Below are positions 39,801 through 50,700 of a stretch of DNA of 64,000 bases, piece by piece. Each line of letters starts with the position of its first letter. Positions within the stretch are counted from its first letter, which is position 1. Source of the DNA: Euglena gracilis (Eukaryota; Euglenida; Euglenophyceae; Euglenales); NCBI GenBank assembly GCA_039621445.1, contig CP154956.1:27348667-27412666 (forward strand). The letters run 5' to 3'. The translations under genes were made by a program, and so were the position numbers. The notes under the pieces were generated by a model. That model saw only the letters and a program-made list of their open reading frames with translations. It ran no database searches and was not told the origin of the DNA.

Positions 39801-42800
39801 TCCAACCACAGAGAGGTTGGAGCTGTTGGCTGGAAAACGGCTGGTCGTGGCTGGCCTCAATACAACCAGTCAGTTGAGATGAAGTAGATAGGTTAGGTTA
39901 GCCACAGCCAACCAAGTGTGATCCAACCTCCCACGAGAACCAGGCTTGTGCTTGCCGACCAGGGGGGGAGGGGGATGGGTGGGTGCTATAGGGTGTATAG
40001 CCTGCCCCTAGCAGGCACCCCCGGCCAGAAAATTTTCATTGAAAATGGCATTTTCTGGGCCCCCGGCACCTTTGGTGCCGGGGTCGGAGGGGGGTGCCTT
40101 CTATGTGCAGGCACCCCCAAAAACCCTACCCCCCCCCCGGGGGGGGGGGTCGGATGGGTGCTATAGGGTGCCTGCCCCTAGCACTCCCCCGTGGGGTAGG
40201 CACACGACTAAGCACAAGCCTGATGGCAACCCCCCCAGGGGGAAGGGGTGACACAATGCACCGTCAAAAAAACCATACAAATAATATTTTACGCGCTTGG
40301 GGGGTTCCGGGCAGGGTTCTATATAAGGGCAGGAGGGGGGTCGGACTCCCCCCCTGGTCCAGGAGGGGAGATTGGAGGGACACCCCCACCAAAAAGGTGG
40401 TGTGGTAAAAGCCAGGCCGAAAAATTTTGCCTCCAAAATCGGTTGCCTTTTGGGCAAAAAAATTAACAAAATGCAAAAAAAAATGCAGGAAAGTAAAAGC
40501 AAAAGCAAAATGCAGAAAAACAAACTTTCCAAAAAAAACACCTTTGTGTTCCCTCCTGCTCCTCCCTTAAATGATGCAGGGTTAAAATTTGGGTTGGATT
40601 TTCTTACGAGTGGACGTGGAGCAAGCGCCGGAAAATTTTGAGCATTTCCCTTCTTGCCAGCTTAGCTGGGCCTTTCCCAAGAATGCAATTGCCAGCAAAA
40701 AGTTCTTCTAAAACTGGACATTGACCCTCTTAGAAAGTTACAGCTGAGTTTTTTCCCCCCAGCGTGGAGGTCCTTCTCCTGGGTTGGAACCGACCACAGG
40801 TCATATCTTCACTCCCTCTGCCAGCGCAGGCCACCATAGCCTGGGCTGAAGTTGGAGAACACAATGGACCCGATCTCCCCCACTGCCAACTGTAGGACCA
40901 CCTGCGTGTCCAGTGGCTTCGGCTCCAACGCTCCTGTAGACAAAAGGGGAACGCTCTATGCGGCAGTTCATACGGTGCGGGTGTGCCCCTCGCCCAGGGG
41001 AGTTGTCCAGTCACTGTAATCATTTCTCAGAAAAAATGGCTGAAAGAAAAGAGGAGTTTGACCATTTCTTCATTTCTTCACCATTGGCGCTGTGTGGACG
41101 GACCATGGATCATAATCCATGATCATGGATGAAGGAGGGGGGTCAGGAACTCAAAACCAGTCAGTCACTGAGAAAAAAAAAACTGGGGTAGGATGCGATG
41201 CAAATACGATGAGGTACAGTTGGGACATGGTGTGGACAAGAAAGTCAAATGCTGCCAGCTCACCGTGGGGCATATCGTATAAAAATGTGCGTGTTTGTGT
41301 GTGTGTGCGCGCGTGCGCCTGTATAACCCCCCAAATAATACACCCGGGGTATGATATTTGGGCATCCGAAGTTGGGGGCCAGGAGGGGTGCATTTATTGC
41401 TTGAGCAGACTTTTCAAACTCAAAAAATATCCCCCCAAATGCACATTTTTACATAAATTTCTGAACTTTTGCCTGTTTGGCACTTTATTTTTAGTTGATA
41501 CTGCCTCAAAATTTTGAAACCACTCACTTTTGCCAAAATGTGCTGCTTTTGGACGGAAGATGAGGGCATTCTTCCTTACTTGATTTCCCTCTCTGGGGTG
41601 CGAGGGGTATATATCACTTGGCCCCCCAGGGGGGGGGGGCAAATAAAATCTCCAGGAGGTGCAAACATTCTTTTTTGCATTATTGATGGAGTTGGGTTGA
41701 CGTCAGAAGTTCGGCCTAACTTCAGGCCTAACTTGTACACCTAACACCTGTCTATAAGTTAGGCCTAAAATTAGGCCGAACCAAACCCTGTACTACCCAT
41801 AACCCAAAAAATTTTTGCGAACCCCCATGGATATTTTATTCAGCCCCCCTGGGGGGGGTCAAATAAAATCTTGCTGGGGGTTTTCTTTTAAAGACCGGGG
41901 GGTACCCCCACCCACCCAGGGGGTACCACCCCTGGGTGGGGGACCCATTTCTGGGGTTCAGTTTTGGTCGAAAAAATTGTGACCTTTTTTCCGGCTTCGT
42001 GCCGAAAAAGACAAAAAATGCCGTACGGTTCAGTGGATTTCCGCATTCCCAGACCCTTTGGCACAGCATGCTGAACCACAGCCAATGTATTTCCTCTCAG
42101 AAGTATCATTTCTCGACTAATGGCGTGCAAGGACGAGAATTGCATTACACAGGTTCTGGAGGAAACACACAAGAAACTAAACAGCTGCCCAGAATGAAAC
42201 CAGTTTTGATTTCAAATCTGGGCGATTATTTTCATAATTGACATCCTGCTTCTTGATTGTGCACTGAAGCATATAAACCCCCAAATCATGTGCCCCCCCA
42301 AATGCGTATGCCCCCCTGGCCTGCGATTTTGGTAACATTTATCTCTCTCTACATGTCAGGGATTTTTTTTAACTTTGGACCCCTGAGTGGGGGGAGTTGG
42401 TTCGTGTGTGGGTCCTCTGCCCTCCCCTGGGGGGGGGGGCACCCTCAAGGGCCTTGTGGGTCCCTGAAGAGGCAGGGTTTTAGAGGTTTTCTTTTAATTG
42501 CAATGGACAAAGACCAACACAGCTGGTTCAATGCACATGAGGCAAGCATAGAACACCTTGAGACTTCATCGCCCACAAAGCAAAAGCTAAAGGCTGGCCA
42601 CCCTGTAACCCAACTTTGCTCAACACTCTCAGAGGTTCATAAATGACCACCGGTGTACTTTGAAAAGATCGACCGAGGAAGGTGTGCGGAAGACAGAACA
42701 CGATGGTGGCTTTGGCTGCCACTTTGGCAAAGGGTCCAGAACCCAAGAATTTAATTCTTTCAAACCAAACAGGACGCAGGGTCGGCCAGGTCGTAGAGAA

Positions 42801-43532
42801 CTGGTGCAGCACCAGGAGGAAGATGGGGAAGTCAACTCCAGGACCAGCGGCGGAGGGGGATGGGTTGCAACAAAATTCACATCGCGCTCAAAAACAATGG
42901 CTTTGTGTCAAAACTATAATTGAGCCATTGACAGCAGGGAATAATGAAGCACAAGACATAGAAATTGCAGGGGGAACCCAAGAGACACAATGAATGCATT
43001 ACAGGTAGCAGGCGAGGGTATCCCCAGTGTGCTCACCTCACCTGGATACTGTAAAAAAAAGGATTTCTGTGACATATATTGTATATGGAGACACCATTGT
43101 TTTGGATTCTTGAGTTTGCGATTATGGGGAAATTGTGCAGACGGAGTCAGATTGAACCATCAATGTGTCTGATTATTTGCTGGAAGGGAGCTTTAGACGC
43201 CATAAATGGTCGCAGCTATGGCCTGCTGAAACTTGCCTGACAATGGATAAAATTGGTCCACATCACTCCCAAAAAAAGGGGGAAAGGGGGGAGAAAGAGG
43301 AAAAGGTGGTTCGAAACAAATGCCATTCAGCATGGAAATTTGTCATTGCACATGGGGTCCCAAAGCGCAGCAGGCCATCGGCCTCGGGGCCCTGGTCGTA
43401 GTGGTACCCCTGGAACAGCTGCTTCATCACCACCACGATGCCCACCACCGCCGCCACGTTGAGCACCATGATCCCCAGCGTCTTGCTGTTGTCCAGCACA
43501 TACGCCCGGCAGCTGCCCCCCTCCCGCTCCAT
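36727..43532 (-). CDS. SLC35E3-like nucleotide-sugar/triose-phosphate transporter family protein (gene level)
   Basis: Eight exons (43352-43532, 42776-42835, 40835-40933, 38943-39022, 38209/38217-38388, 37654-37764, 37257-37424, 36727-36873) join in frame into about 335 residues, the usual TPT/DMT length of 300-350. Recognisable segments in order are LGIMVLNVAAVVGIVVVMKQ (TM1), DFPIFLLVLHQFSTTW, GSIVFSNFS, NSVGMYQIYKLLNIPLMCVF, SDVQYSAVGLVYGLLAV, TPVTFQVVGHAKT and GVLLALAGMVWYSYLK. They match the NLSL..NSVG.YQ, F.V.GH.KT and GM..Y...K signatures of SLC35E3 and plant UDP-sugar transporters. It probably exchanges a nucleotide sugar or phosphorylated sugar across Golgi or plastid membrane; the substrate cannot be told. 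The tail is Pro/Glu-rich. Most introns are GT-AG; the one after exon 6 is nonconventional. Confidence 0.88.
37000..37220. repeat. ATTACCATC-type low-complexity tract
   Basis: Degenerate CCATTACCATTACC/ATGATGACG units of about 200 bp lie in the intron between exons 7 and 8 of the transporter gene. Confidence 0.8.
37257..37424 (-). CDS. Transporter exon 7
   Basis: The upstream intron ends CTGTCACA. The join to exon 6 gives AYPYVLLIAVTCVLGVLTVC, then TPVTFQVVGHAKTCLI and GYFFFKQPV. The donor is AAG|GTCTCT. Confidence 0.9.
37654..37764 (-). CDS. Transporter exon 6
   Basis: The upstream intron ends CTGCTGCC. The exon encodes VTGLQLSYCTALPKGVILTL then LVPFLEKDPAAILAYPY and stops immediately before TCCCAG. 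Confidence 0.87.
38217..38388 (-). CDS. Transporter exon 5
   Basis: The acceptor is ATGCAG. It encodes TPIKLALAVILGGIAVATVS, then DVQYSAVGLVYGLLAV and a Lys-rich loop. The 3' end falls in a G run and has no in-phase GT. Confidence 0.82.
38943..39022 (-). CDS. Transporter exon 4
   Basis: It encodes NSVGMYQIYKLLNIPLMCVF then EVLWLK, the family's NSVGFYQISK motif. The donor is AG|GTTTGC. Confidence 0.88.
39310..39730. repeat. Dispersed repeat, copy 2
   Basis: The same ordered blocks as at 8870-9290 (GGCCGGCTCCAACCACG, ACCAGAGAGTTCACTGAGAA, TTGTGATTGCAAT, GGTTCAACTGTTTG, GAGAATCTTAACCC) are found in the transporter intron. Confidence 0.72.
39941..40222. mobile_element. CAGGCTTGTGCTT inverted-repeat element (family A termini, different interior)
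   Basis: CAGGCTTGTGCTT at the left is exactly mirrored by AAGCACAAGCCTG at the right, the same terminus as the copy at 54377-54794. The interior differs, with GGTGCTATAGGGTG units and a CCCGGCACCTTTGGTGCCGGG stem. The flanks match only partly. Confidence 0.7.
40835..40933 (-). CDS. Transporter exon 3
   Basis: The acceptor is CTACAG. It encodes EPKPLDTQVVLQLAVGEIGS then IVFSNFSPGY. The exact 3' end (around TAT|GGTGGC) is uncertain by a base or two. Confidence 0.75.
42776..42835 (-). CDS. Transporter exon 2
   Basis: The acceptor is CTGGAG and the donor CTGC|GTCCTG. It encodes DFPIFLLVLHQFSTTWPTL, span 2. The phase fits both sides. Confidence 0.78.
43352..43532 (-). CDS. Transporter exon 1 (start)
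   Basis: The ATG at 43532 is followed by EREGGSCRAYVLDNSKTLGI and the first membrane span. The exon ends CCAT|GTGCAA. Confidence 0.85.
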
Positions 43533-43540
43533 GGTGGACC

Positions 43541-43565
43541 CTGGCGGAGGGGACAGGGGGGGACA
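43541..43565 (-). promoter_or_regulatory. Candidate spliced-leader acceptor, transporter gene
   Basis: On the minus strand a pyrimidine tract (CCCCCCTGTCCCCTCCGCC) ends in AG only 8 nt before the ATG. Many euglenid mRNAs receive a trans-spliced leader at such a site. This is inference from position only. Confidence 0.4.
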
Positions 43566-43995
43566 GGAAGGGAGGAGGAGTCCGCGGCATTCTTCACAGC
43601 TGTATCCTGCGAATCCTCGTCGATTTCCAGAGAGACAGGACCCTGTGGGATGCGTCATTGCTTTCCTCGCTCCATCTCCAGTCTCGGGTGACCTTTTCAC
43701 AAACTGGAGTACTGATCTCCCCACCTCAAGTTGGCGATGAAACTTGCCACCCCCCCCCCTGTTTAAAGCAGTTGACCAGGGGCTCATTGGCTCGAAAGCG
43801 TTGGGGTCAAGTTGGCTCATTCAATCAAAGGGGGCTCATTGGGGAAGGGGCCAAATGAGCACTCTGGCTCATTGGTCGCCGTCAATGTGAGATGCTGTCC
43901 TCGGTGGGACGGCACAAATTTGGGGGACAGTGCCTGAAGGGGGAGAAAGGTCGCTGTGGTCTCGTTCAGGTCACCATTAGGGTAAGGAGGCGACC

Positions 43996-43998
<3 letters not shown>

Positions 43999-44070
<72 letters not shown>
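43999..44070. repeat. (AC)n microsatellite
   Basis: An uninterrupted AC array of about 70 bp sits between the transporter start and the end of the Erv-type gene. Confidence 0.97.
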
Positions 44071-44071
<1 letters not shown>

Positions 44072-44639
44072 GCCACTGTCCATCCACTGACCGCCACCGT
44101 CAATAAATAATGTGTGAATAAAAAAAGCCAAAATTTGCTGTCAGAATGGACTTGCTCAGTCGTTCTCATCTTGGTTTGTGGTTCACAGAACAAAAAAAAA
44201 ACGCAAAACCCAAAACAGCCCCTTATTCCTGGCCAGGGTGTGTTCAGTCTCTTGCAATTAAACCTTACAGAGGGAAATTCCTGTACCGGTGGCCTTGCCA
44301 CAAAAAGCATCGCTCTCACATGGGTAGGCACCAAAGATGCACCGCCATCGCCATTCGACAAACAGCAGTGACCATTGTGAAAATACGCGGAAATGGCATT
44401 GAGGAAATGCCAAGAGTGCAGGCACAGCTAGGGGATCTCTGCCTCGTCCGACGCATTCCTAGCAAGCACGCCCAAGAGGCCCTGCACAGAGGAGCTGCCG
44501 CGGTGTGCTGGCTTGGTTGTAGCAGAACTTATTCCCGCATGCATGCTTGGCCATTCCACCAACGTTCCCTTTCTCTCACCCCGCATGCAAAGCCAAACTT
44601 CCGGCCCGCGCACAGGCATGATCAACATCGCAGGCATCC

Positions 44640-44730
44640 TCAGGAGCCTTTCCCGAGTACAGTCTTCTGCAGTGTCGAGACGGTGGTTCCAATCAGCCTC
44701 GTCAGGAGCCCCGCCACGGTGAAAACTCCC
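44640..44730 (-). CDS. Erv-type exon 8 (stop)
   Basis: The upstream intron ends CTGGCCCA. The join gives CAIVGGVFTVAGLLTRLIGT, colinear with CAIIGGMFTVAGLIDSLIYH, and it ends VLGKGS then TGA. There is no KDEL-type signal. Confidence 0.92.
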
Positions 44731-47700
44731 TGGGCCAGGCTGGATTTCATCCACCCAGGGAAAGTGGGGCCTCATAGTGTCTTGGAATGCTCTGTTAGCT
44801 CATATTCCCCCTCACCTGTGGTGCCGAATGGGTATCACAAGGGGCACAAACCCCGCCCCCCCCCCCCGCCGGAGATGAGGGTCCGGGGGACCAGTTACCG
44901 TAGGAACCCAACGGGGGACCCACTTTTGGGGGTCAATTTTGGGGTAAAAAAAAAATCCGCGCTTCGCACCGGGAAAAAAATTACCAAAAATGGCCAAACC
45001 ACGCCTCCGCCCTTGGGGTAACCCCCCCAAGGGGGGAGGGTGTCCAGCGGACCCACTCGCCCACCCACCCTACCCCCTGGGGTCCAAATTTTTTTTTAAA
45101 AAACCCGGTTGGGCGGAAGGGAGGGTATGTTATTTTGGGGCCCCAAAAAACTGCCTGTGGTGTTTACATGGGCGTGCAACATCCATACAAAACACAAATA
45201 GTGTTGTGAATTTCGGGGGCCCGCGGGGTGTGGCCCGCCGCATCATAAGATACAGCCTGATCCCGACGATGGCACAGATGTACGTCAGGAAGTGTGCGAA
45301 GCTCTTCCGACGCCGTGAGTGCTTCACAGTGACGGGGGACAGCTTGGGGCAGGCAGGCACCCAGCCAGGGCACATTCCATGCAAACTCAGAACTCCTTGG
45401 CGCTGGCCAGCAATGCACGGGGGAAGGGCGGAAAGACCATGACAGATTGCAAGAGAAAATTTATTTTGTCATTGAATCGGCTCGAAAAATTGACTTGAAA
45501 ATCGATCCCTCGCCCTGGTACCCCACTGCAGCAGTGCGTGGGGGTTGACGACCCATTACCTGACCAGACCTTATGTGTATGTGCTTGCTGACCCAAAGGT
45601 CTCACTTTGACAGTTTGAGATCACCAATCAATCATTTTTGAAAATTGGGTGGAGGGCCGTCACTGAGGGCAGGATCTCAGGAGATGTTCAGAATTTACAA
45701 TGAAGAAGGGTCAGATGCGTGGTTGGGACCAGAGCAAGGGTACAGGGTGCCAGTGACTCTCTCGCAGAAAAGAACCACCACAAGGGACTTGATCATGTTG
45801 GGAATTTTCCCTCACCCGCCAGCGTCCCAAAATGTCCCAAATGGGGACGCGGAGACCCACTCCTCAAAGGGTGACTGACTGGTTTTGGCTCCAGACCCCC
45901 CGGGGGGGGGGGGCAGTCGGCCAGAACTGGCTGAAAGCAGCCCACCCATCACCAAAACGAATCAAAATCTGAATTTTTTTGAAAATTCGGCCAAAATCCT
46001 GTGATTTTGGTATGTATTTGGCCCAGATGACCATGAGGAACCGATGACCATGTTGAGTATATTCATTATTGCTGACCCAAAAACGATCCAGAAACTGCCC
46101 ACAACACGCGGGGCTTCCTCAAACTAACTTTCTCGGGGCCTTCAGCTGACATAGCGGAAATGCTCCAACTCTGTCAATATCCACCCCCAAAATTCCATTT
46201 CAGTGGGGTCATTTGGGGTGAAAAAGTCAACTTCTTCATTAAGGAAAATGGGCACAAATAGAATTGAGCCCCCAGAAATCTTGTCAGGATCAAACTGGAG
46301 CCAATAACCCTTGGGGGGTGATTGGTGGGGGATTATTGGGCATAGAACTGAGTGGCAACTGGCGATGAGGCGCCGCCTGGCCGATATCGGAAATATACGG
46401 CAGACATCTGGTGTGTTGAATCATAATCGCGAGTGTGAAACGTAAACTGATACGCCTTCGTGTCCTCCAAAGATGGGTTGCTGTAGATGGTGGGGATGAT
46501 GTCGATGAAATACTCGAAGGTTTTGGACCTGTCCCAGAGCACAAGGGAGGAAAGAGATGTGTGAACGATGGGCTTTCAGCCAAGGAATGAGGCACATCAG
46601 TCAAAGGGCTTGCAGCTTGGAAAAGAATTAACACTGATTGCGACAGGGTGACAATGCAGAGAAACAGTCATGCATATTCACCGTCCATCAAAAATTGACA
46701 GGTGTGCTCCCACTGCGGTCTGGCCACTGACCTGTGAGCCGCTCCAAGCCGTCCATCGGTCTTGAAAAGCACGCTGCTGTCGCTGCTCCTTTGGCAGGGA
46801 CCGAGAGGGCTCATTTGATTTTGACAAACCCTATTCCTTGAATGCCATCCCGAGTCGGCATCCGGCTTTTGAGAGTGTGGGGGGTACCACAAATGGGAGG
46901 GTCATGATCACAGGGGTGGTTGTCAGAGGGGATTGCAGACAGTCATCTTTATCAGAAAATGAGCCTCTGATGGCATCAAAAAAAGCATCGGTGAGGATGT
47001 GCAGTTCCCTTTGGGTCTGCTCCTCTCCTACGGCAGCGTTCCACCGTTTGTGTTTCACTTTTGGGTGAGACACATTTCCCTGCAAACTTCTGACATGGGC
47101 AGGTGTGGTTCTCAAAACAGTGGAAACATCCCAATTGGTCGTTCTGAATGAGGGGTTGACTCCACCCTGCCCCTCACCCTCATCATCCCAGGGCTGTTGG
47201 GGATGGCCTGGGGGGTCCAACCTCCTTACTATCACATTTCATAAGAATAAAGGGAAGGGATGGTGGACCACTCTCCACCAGGATGGGGAGGGGGTCGGCG
47301 CCAGGAGGGCGAACGAGCTTGGCTGAATGCCTGAATGAATGCAAAGGCGCCAAAACAACTTTGCTCTATGCATTTATTGATTCACAATTTTGGGCTTCCA
47401 TTAGCTTCTGTTCCCAGCCGGGTAATCTGTTGGATATTGACAAGCGATCCGTTTCAAAAAATCTGCACTAGTAAAAAGCGGATCGTTGTCCTGGCCATCC
47501 TTGCTCCAACTGACAAGTTGCCCCTTGGGTTTCCGGGTTCCCCTTCAGCCTTGGCCCCTTCAGCCTTGTTGAACGCTGGGCAATTGGAGATTTTGCCATG
47601 GAAAATAATTTAAACTGCACCATAGCTTGAACCTGAGAGTATTCTCCAAGCACCACCTGGCGCACTGAAACACATTTGGCAACAGCGTGGGCAAGGGTCC

Positions 47701-50700
47701 TGGGAAATCCCTAGGGCTCAACTCCACGTCCCCCACCCAGAATGAATGGCACCCATTAGTGCTTGTCACACAAACTTTATTTTGGTCAGTTTTCCAGTAC
47801 AAGCACCGCCGGGGTTGCACAATATGGTTCACGTCCAGCTGTCCGCCCAGCTGGGTCTTGACAAAGCTCTGCAAGCCAAAAACAAAATTTGGCACCGGGG
47901 CAAAGGGTGACAGAATGAGAAAGAAAAGAAAAGAAAAATTGTGTCGAGAAACTTCAGGAATTTACGCAAACACGTCATCCATCCTCAAAATGTGTTTTTT
48001 TACTTTAAACGTGCGGAAACCTCAAACTATGTCTTTTGTTGCTTTAAATGTGCAGGAACCCCCACGCAGGATGGGGCTGCTGCAAGGGCAGGGTCCCAGT
48101 GAAAGTGAATCCCTCACGGCTGAATGCGGCAATTCACCACAAGCGCTGATTGGAAATCACTACAAACCTCCCCATTTCTATGAAATTCATAAAGAAATTT
48201 ACACCTTTTCTCAGAAATATCGGCCCTAAAAACCCACAACCATGGCCCCTTCAACCCAAAACATTTGCCCCAAATCCCAAAATACTGTGGCCCCGCCAGA
48301 TCAAACTTCAGCATTCTCAAAAAAAAAAAACATTCTGGGGGCATGGTTTTGGGTACCAGGTTGCTGAAACCCAGGGTTTTGGGTTCCTGGGTCCAAATAT
48401 TTGGGTGCACAATTTTGAGCACTTGGCCAAACTTTTTGGGGTTTAGCTGAAACAAAAACCAGGCAGCTGAGATCGGAATGGAAGCGAACTCCCACCACCA
48501 ATAGTGGCGGTCCAATGAAAGTGTCCCTGTGCTTCTATTGACCAGTATCGAACAAATTGCATGCCTGCAATTGCATGCAAAAAGGTCAATTCAATCTGAC
48601 CCCACATCGGCTTCCATAGAGAACTGGCAGTTTGCCAAAGCTTGCCTGTGGGCGGATATGTGGAACGAACCGGGCACCTTGTTCACATCCACATAACCCA
48701 CTGTGTTGCAGCCCTCGGTCAGACTCAGAGAGCCAATCTAGCAAACGCAGATGCGGTAGGGCACCCAGAGTGAGTATCCAGTGGAGTGAAGAAAGATGGA
48801 GGGAAAAAATCCGCTTCCTTTCCCTCCTTCACCAACTCAACACAAAAATGCAAAAAAAAAACTCCCCACAAAACAGAACGCCATCTTGTGACATTGAGAA
48901 AATATGGGCGAGAAGAAAACCTGACAAATACATCACTTGAATTGAAAATCTCATTTCCATCACCATCGGCATCGGGTTCATTTGGGAAAAAGGCAGCCCT
49001 GGACCCAATCCCGCCGTTCTCACCAGTGATCGGCATCCTTCCTGGTGTGAGGCGGGTCTTGGCGACGTTGGAGGCGACGCCGACCTCGTGCCGGCCCATA
49101 ATGTCGACCACATCAAGGCTGAAGGCTGCACACGGAAACTTTGGAAAGGTGAGGTTGAAGTTGAGGCGAGGGCAGGGAGGTGCTCCGGCTTTCCTTCCAA
49201 GTCTCCCAAGGGAGAATAGCGAGAAACAAATGCATGCCTATCTCGATAGATATATGCATGGATATATACGTGGCCGTTTCGATTTGGGTGGCTGCCAACC
49301 CCCACCAACCAGGTAACAGGGAGGGACCACGGGGTCTGTCCCAATTTACAATTATCTTTCACTGAAACTTTCATTCAGAACAAACGAAGATCTTCTATTT
49401 TGGAAACAATAATGATGCCTTGGACATACAATCTCAATGAAAGATGCAGCAGGGTTTACCACCGGTTCGTGCTAGGAAGCCTGAAATCCGGTTCGTGATT
49501 GTTCGTGATTGTTCGTGCTTCCAAAAAACCGCCCAGTTTTCCGTTTTCCTTGGCGAAATAAGTTATTCCTCTTGTCTTTGGCTTCTTGTGCCTCTGTTAA
49601 TCTGAATATACAGGTCAATGGGGAAAGCAAAAGAGGCTTGAAAAGGCACCGCAAAGCAACAAAAAATCAGCGCCAACGTATGGCAGTGCGATGCGGGTTT
49701 GCGTTGTGTTGTGTTGGCACAACACAACACACTCTCGTTCGCCCAGCATCTGGAAAACTAGGTCAAAGATTGGCGAGAGTAACTTTGCTGACATCACCAT
49801 TGCCATCGGGGGTCAAAATATCCTTTTTTTGCTCCCATCAAAAACAATGTGCATAAGGGAGTGAAAGGGGTCCAGTCCACACTGATAAATAAGCTGGTTT
49901 CCGTGATGTAGGAAATGGGAGAAGAGTTGACAATTGTTTGTAGAAAGAAAAACCATACAATTGGGAAGAACAAAGAAAATGGTCATGTAGGGGTCAGTCC
50001 AGAAGAAAAAATTGATAATTTTGAACTTAGTGCAGAAAACAAGAAACAGCAGCAATTTTTGAGGGAAATGAGATTGACCTTTCTATCTTTTGGTTGATTG
50101 AACAACACCACAAAAAAGACATTTCTGAACGGGAGAAATTTGGTTCGTGAAATTTGTGATTGTTTGGTTGTTTTCTCATTCGTGCAGTTTGAATTCTGTT
50201 CGTTGACTCGGTGGGTTCCCTGGATGGGTTTCAGTGCAAAGGAACCCCCACAACAGCCTGGAAAGAAACCCCCCTCCACTGAAAAAAATCAGAAAAAAAG
50301 AGCACTGAAAGGATTGCAAAAATTTGAAACGAGAAACAGCTCCAGCTGTAAATGGTGCAATTTGATTTTATTGTTTGCTTCAAAATCTAAGCTAAATTGT
50401 TCAATTTACATTTGCTGAACATCCCCTTGCAAAACGAGGTCACAAATTTTTTTACACTTCAGCTCATTTCAATTCTCACAAAATCGACAGACGTGATATA
50501 TGTTGTAGCTTGATTCCTTTTGCAACCACCATGAGCTAAAATTTGGTTTTCCTCATTCTTGGCATCGATGAGACCGGCAAGGCTGAACGACCGTTCCACA
50601 GCGGCAGAGGTGACAAGACCATGCAATTGTTTATCTACCCACAACAAACACCTTGCTGACAATATGGCAAGAACAAAAATGGAGGACAATTCTCTATGAC

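Larger units (their letters stand above)
43533..44639. other. Intergenic stretch, Erv-type gene to transporter
   Basis: Apart from the AC microsatellite and a candidate trans-splice acceptor near 43541, no gene is seen. Repeated GGGGCTCATTGG motifs occur near 43780-43870. Confidence 0.6.

Noticed and set aside
44640-46528. Reading the Erv-type gene as a pseudogene because GT donors are missing
   Set aside because: The frame and conserved residues join exactly under the CAG/CTG rule, and several independent introns in three genes follow it. Decay would not give this pattern.
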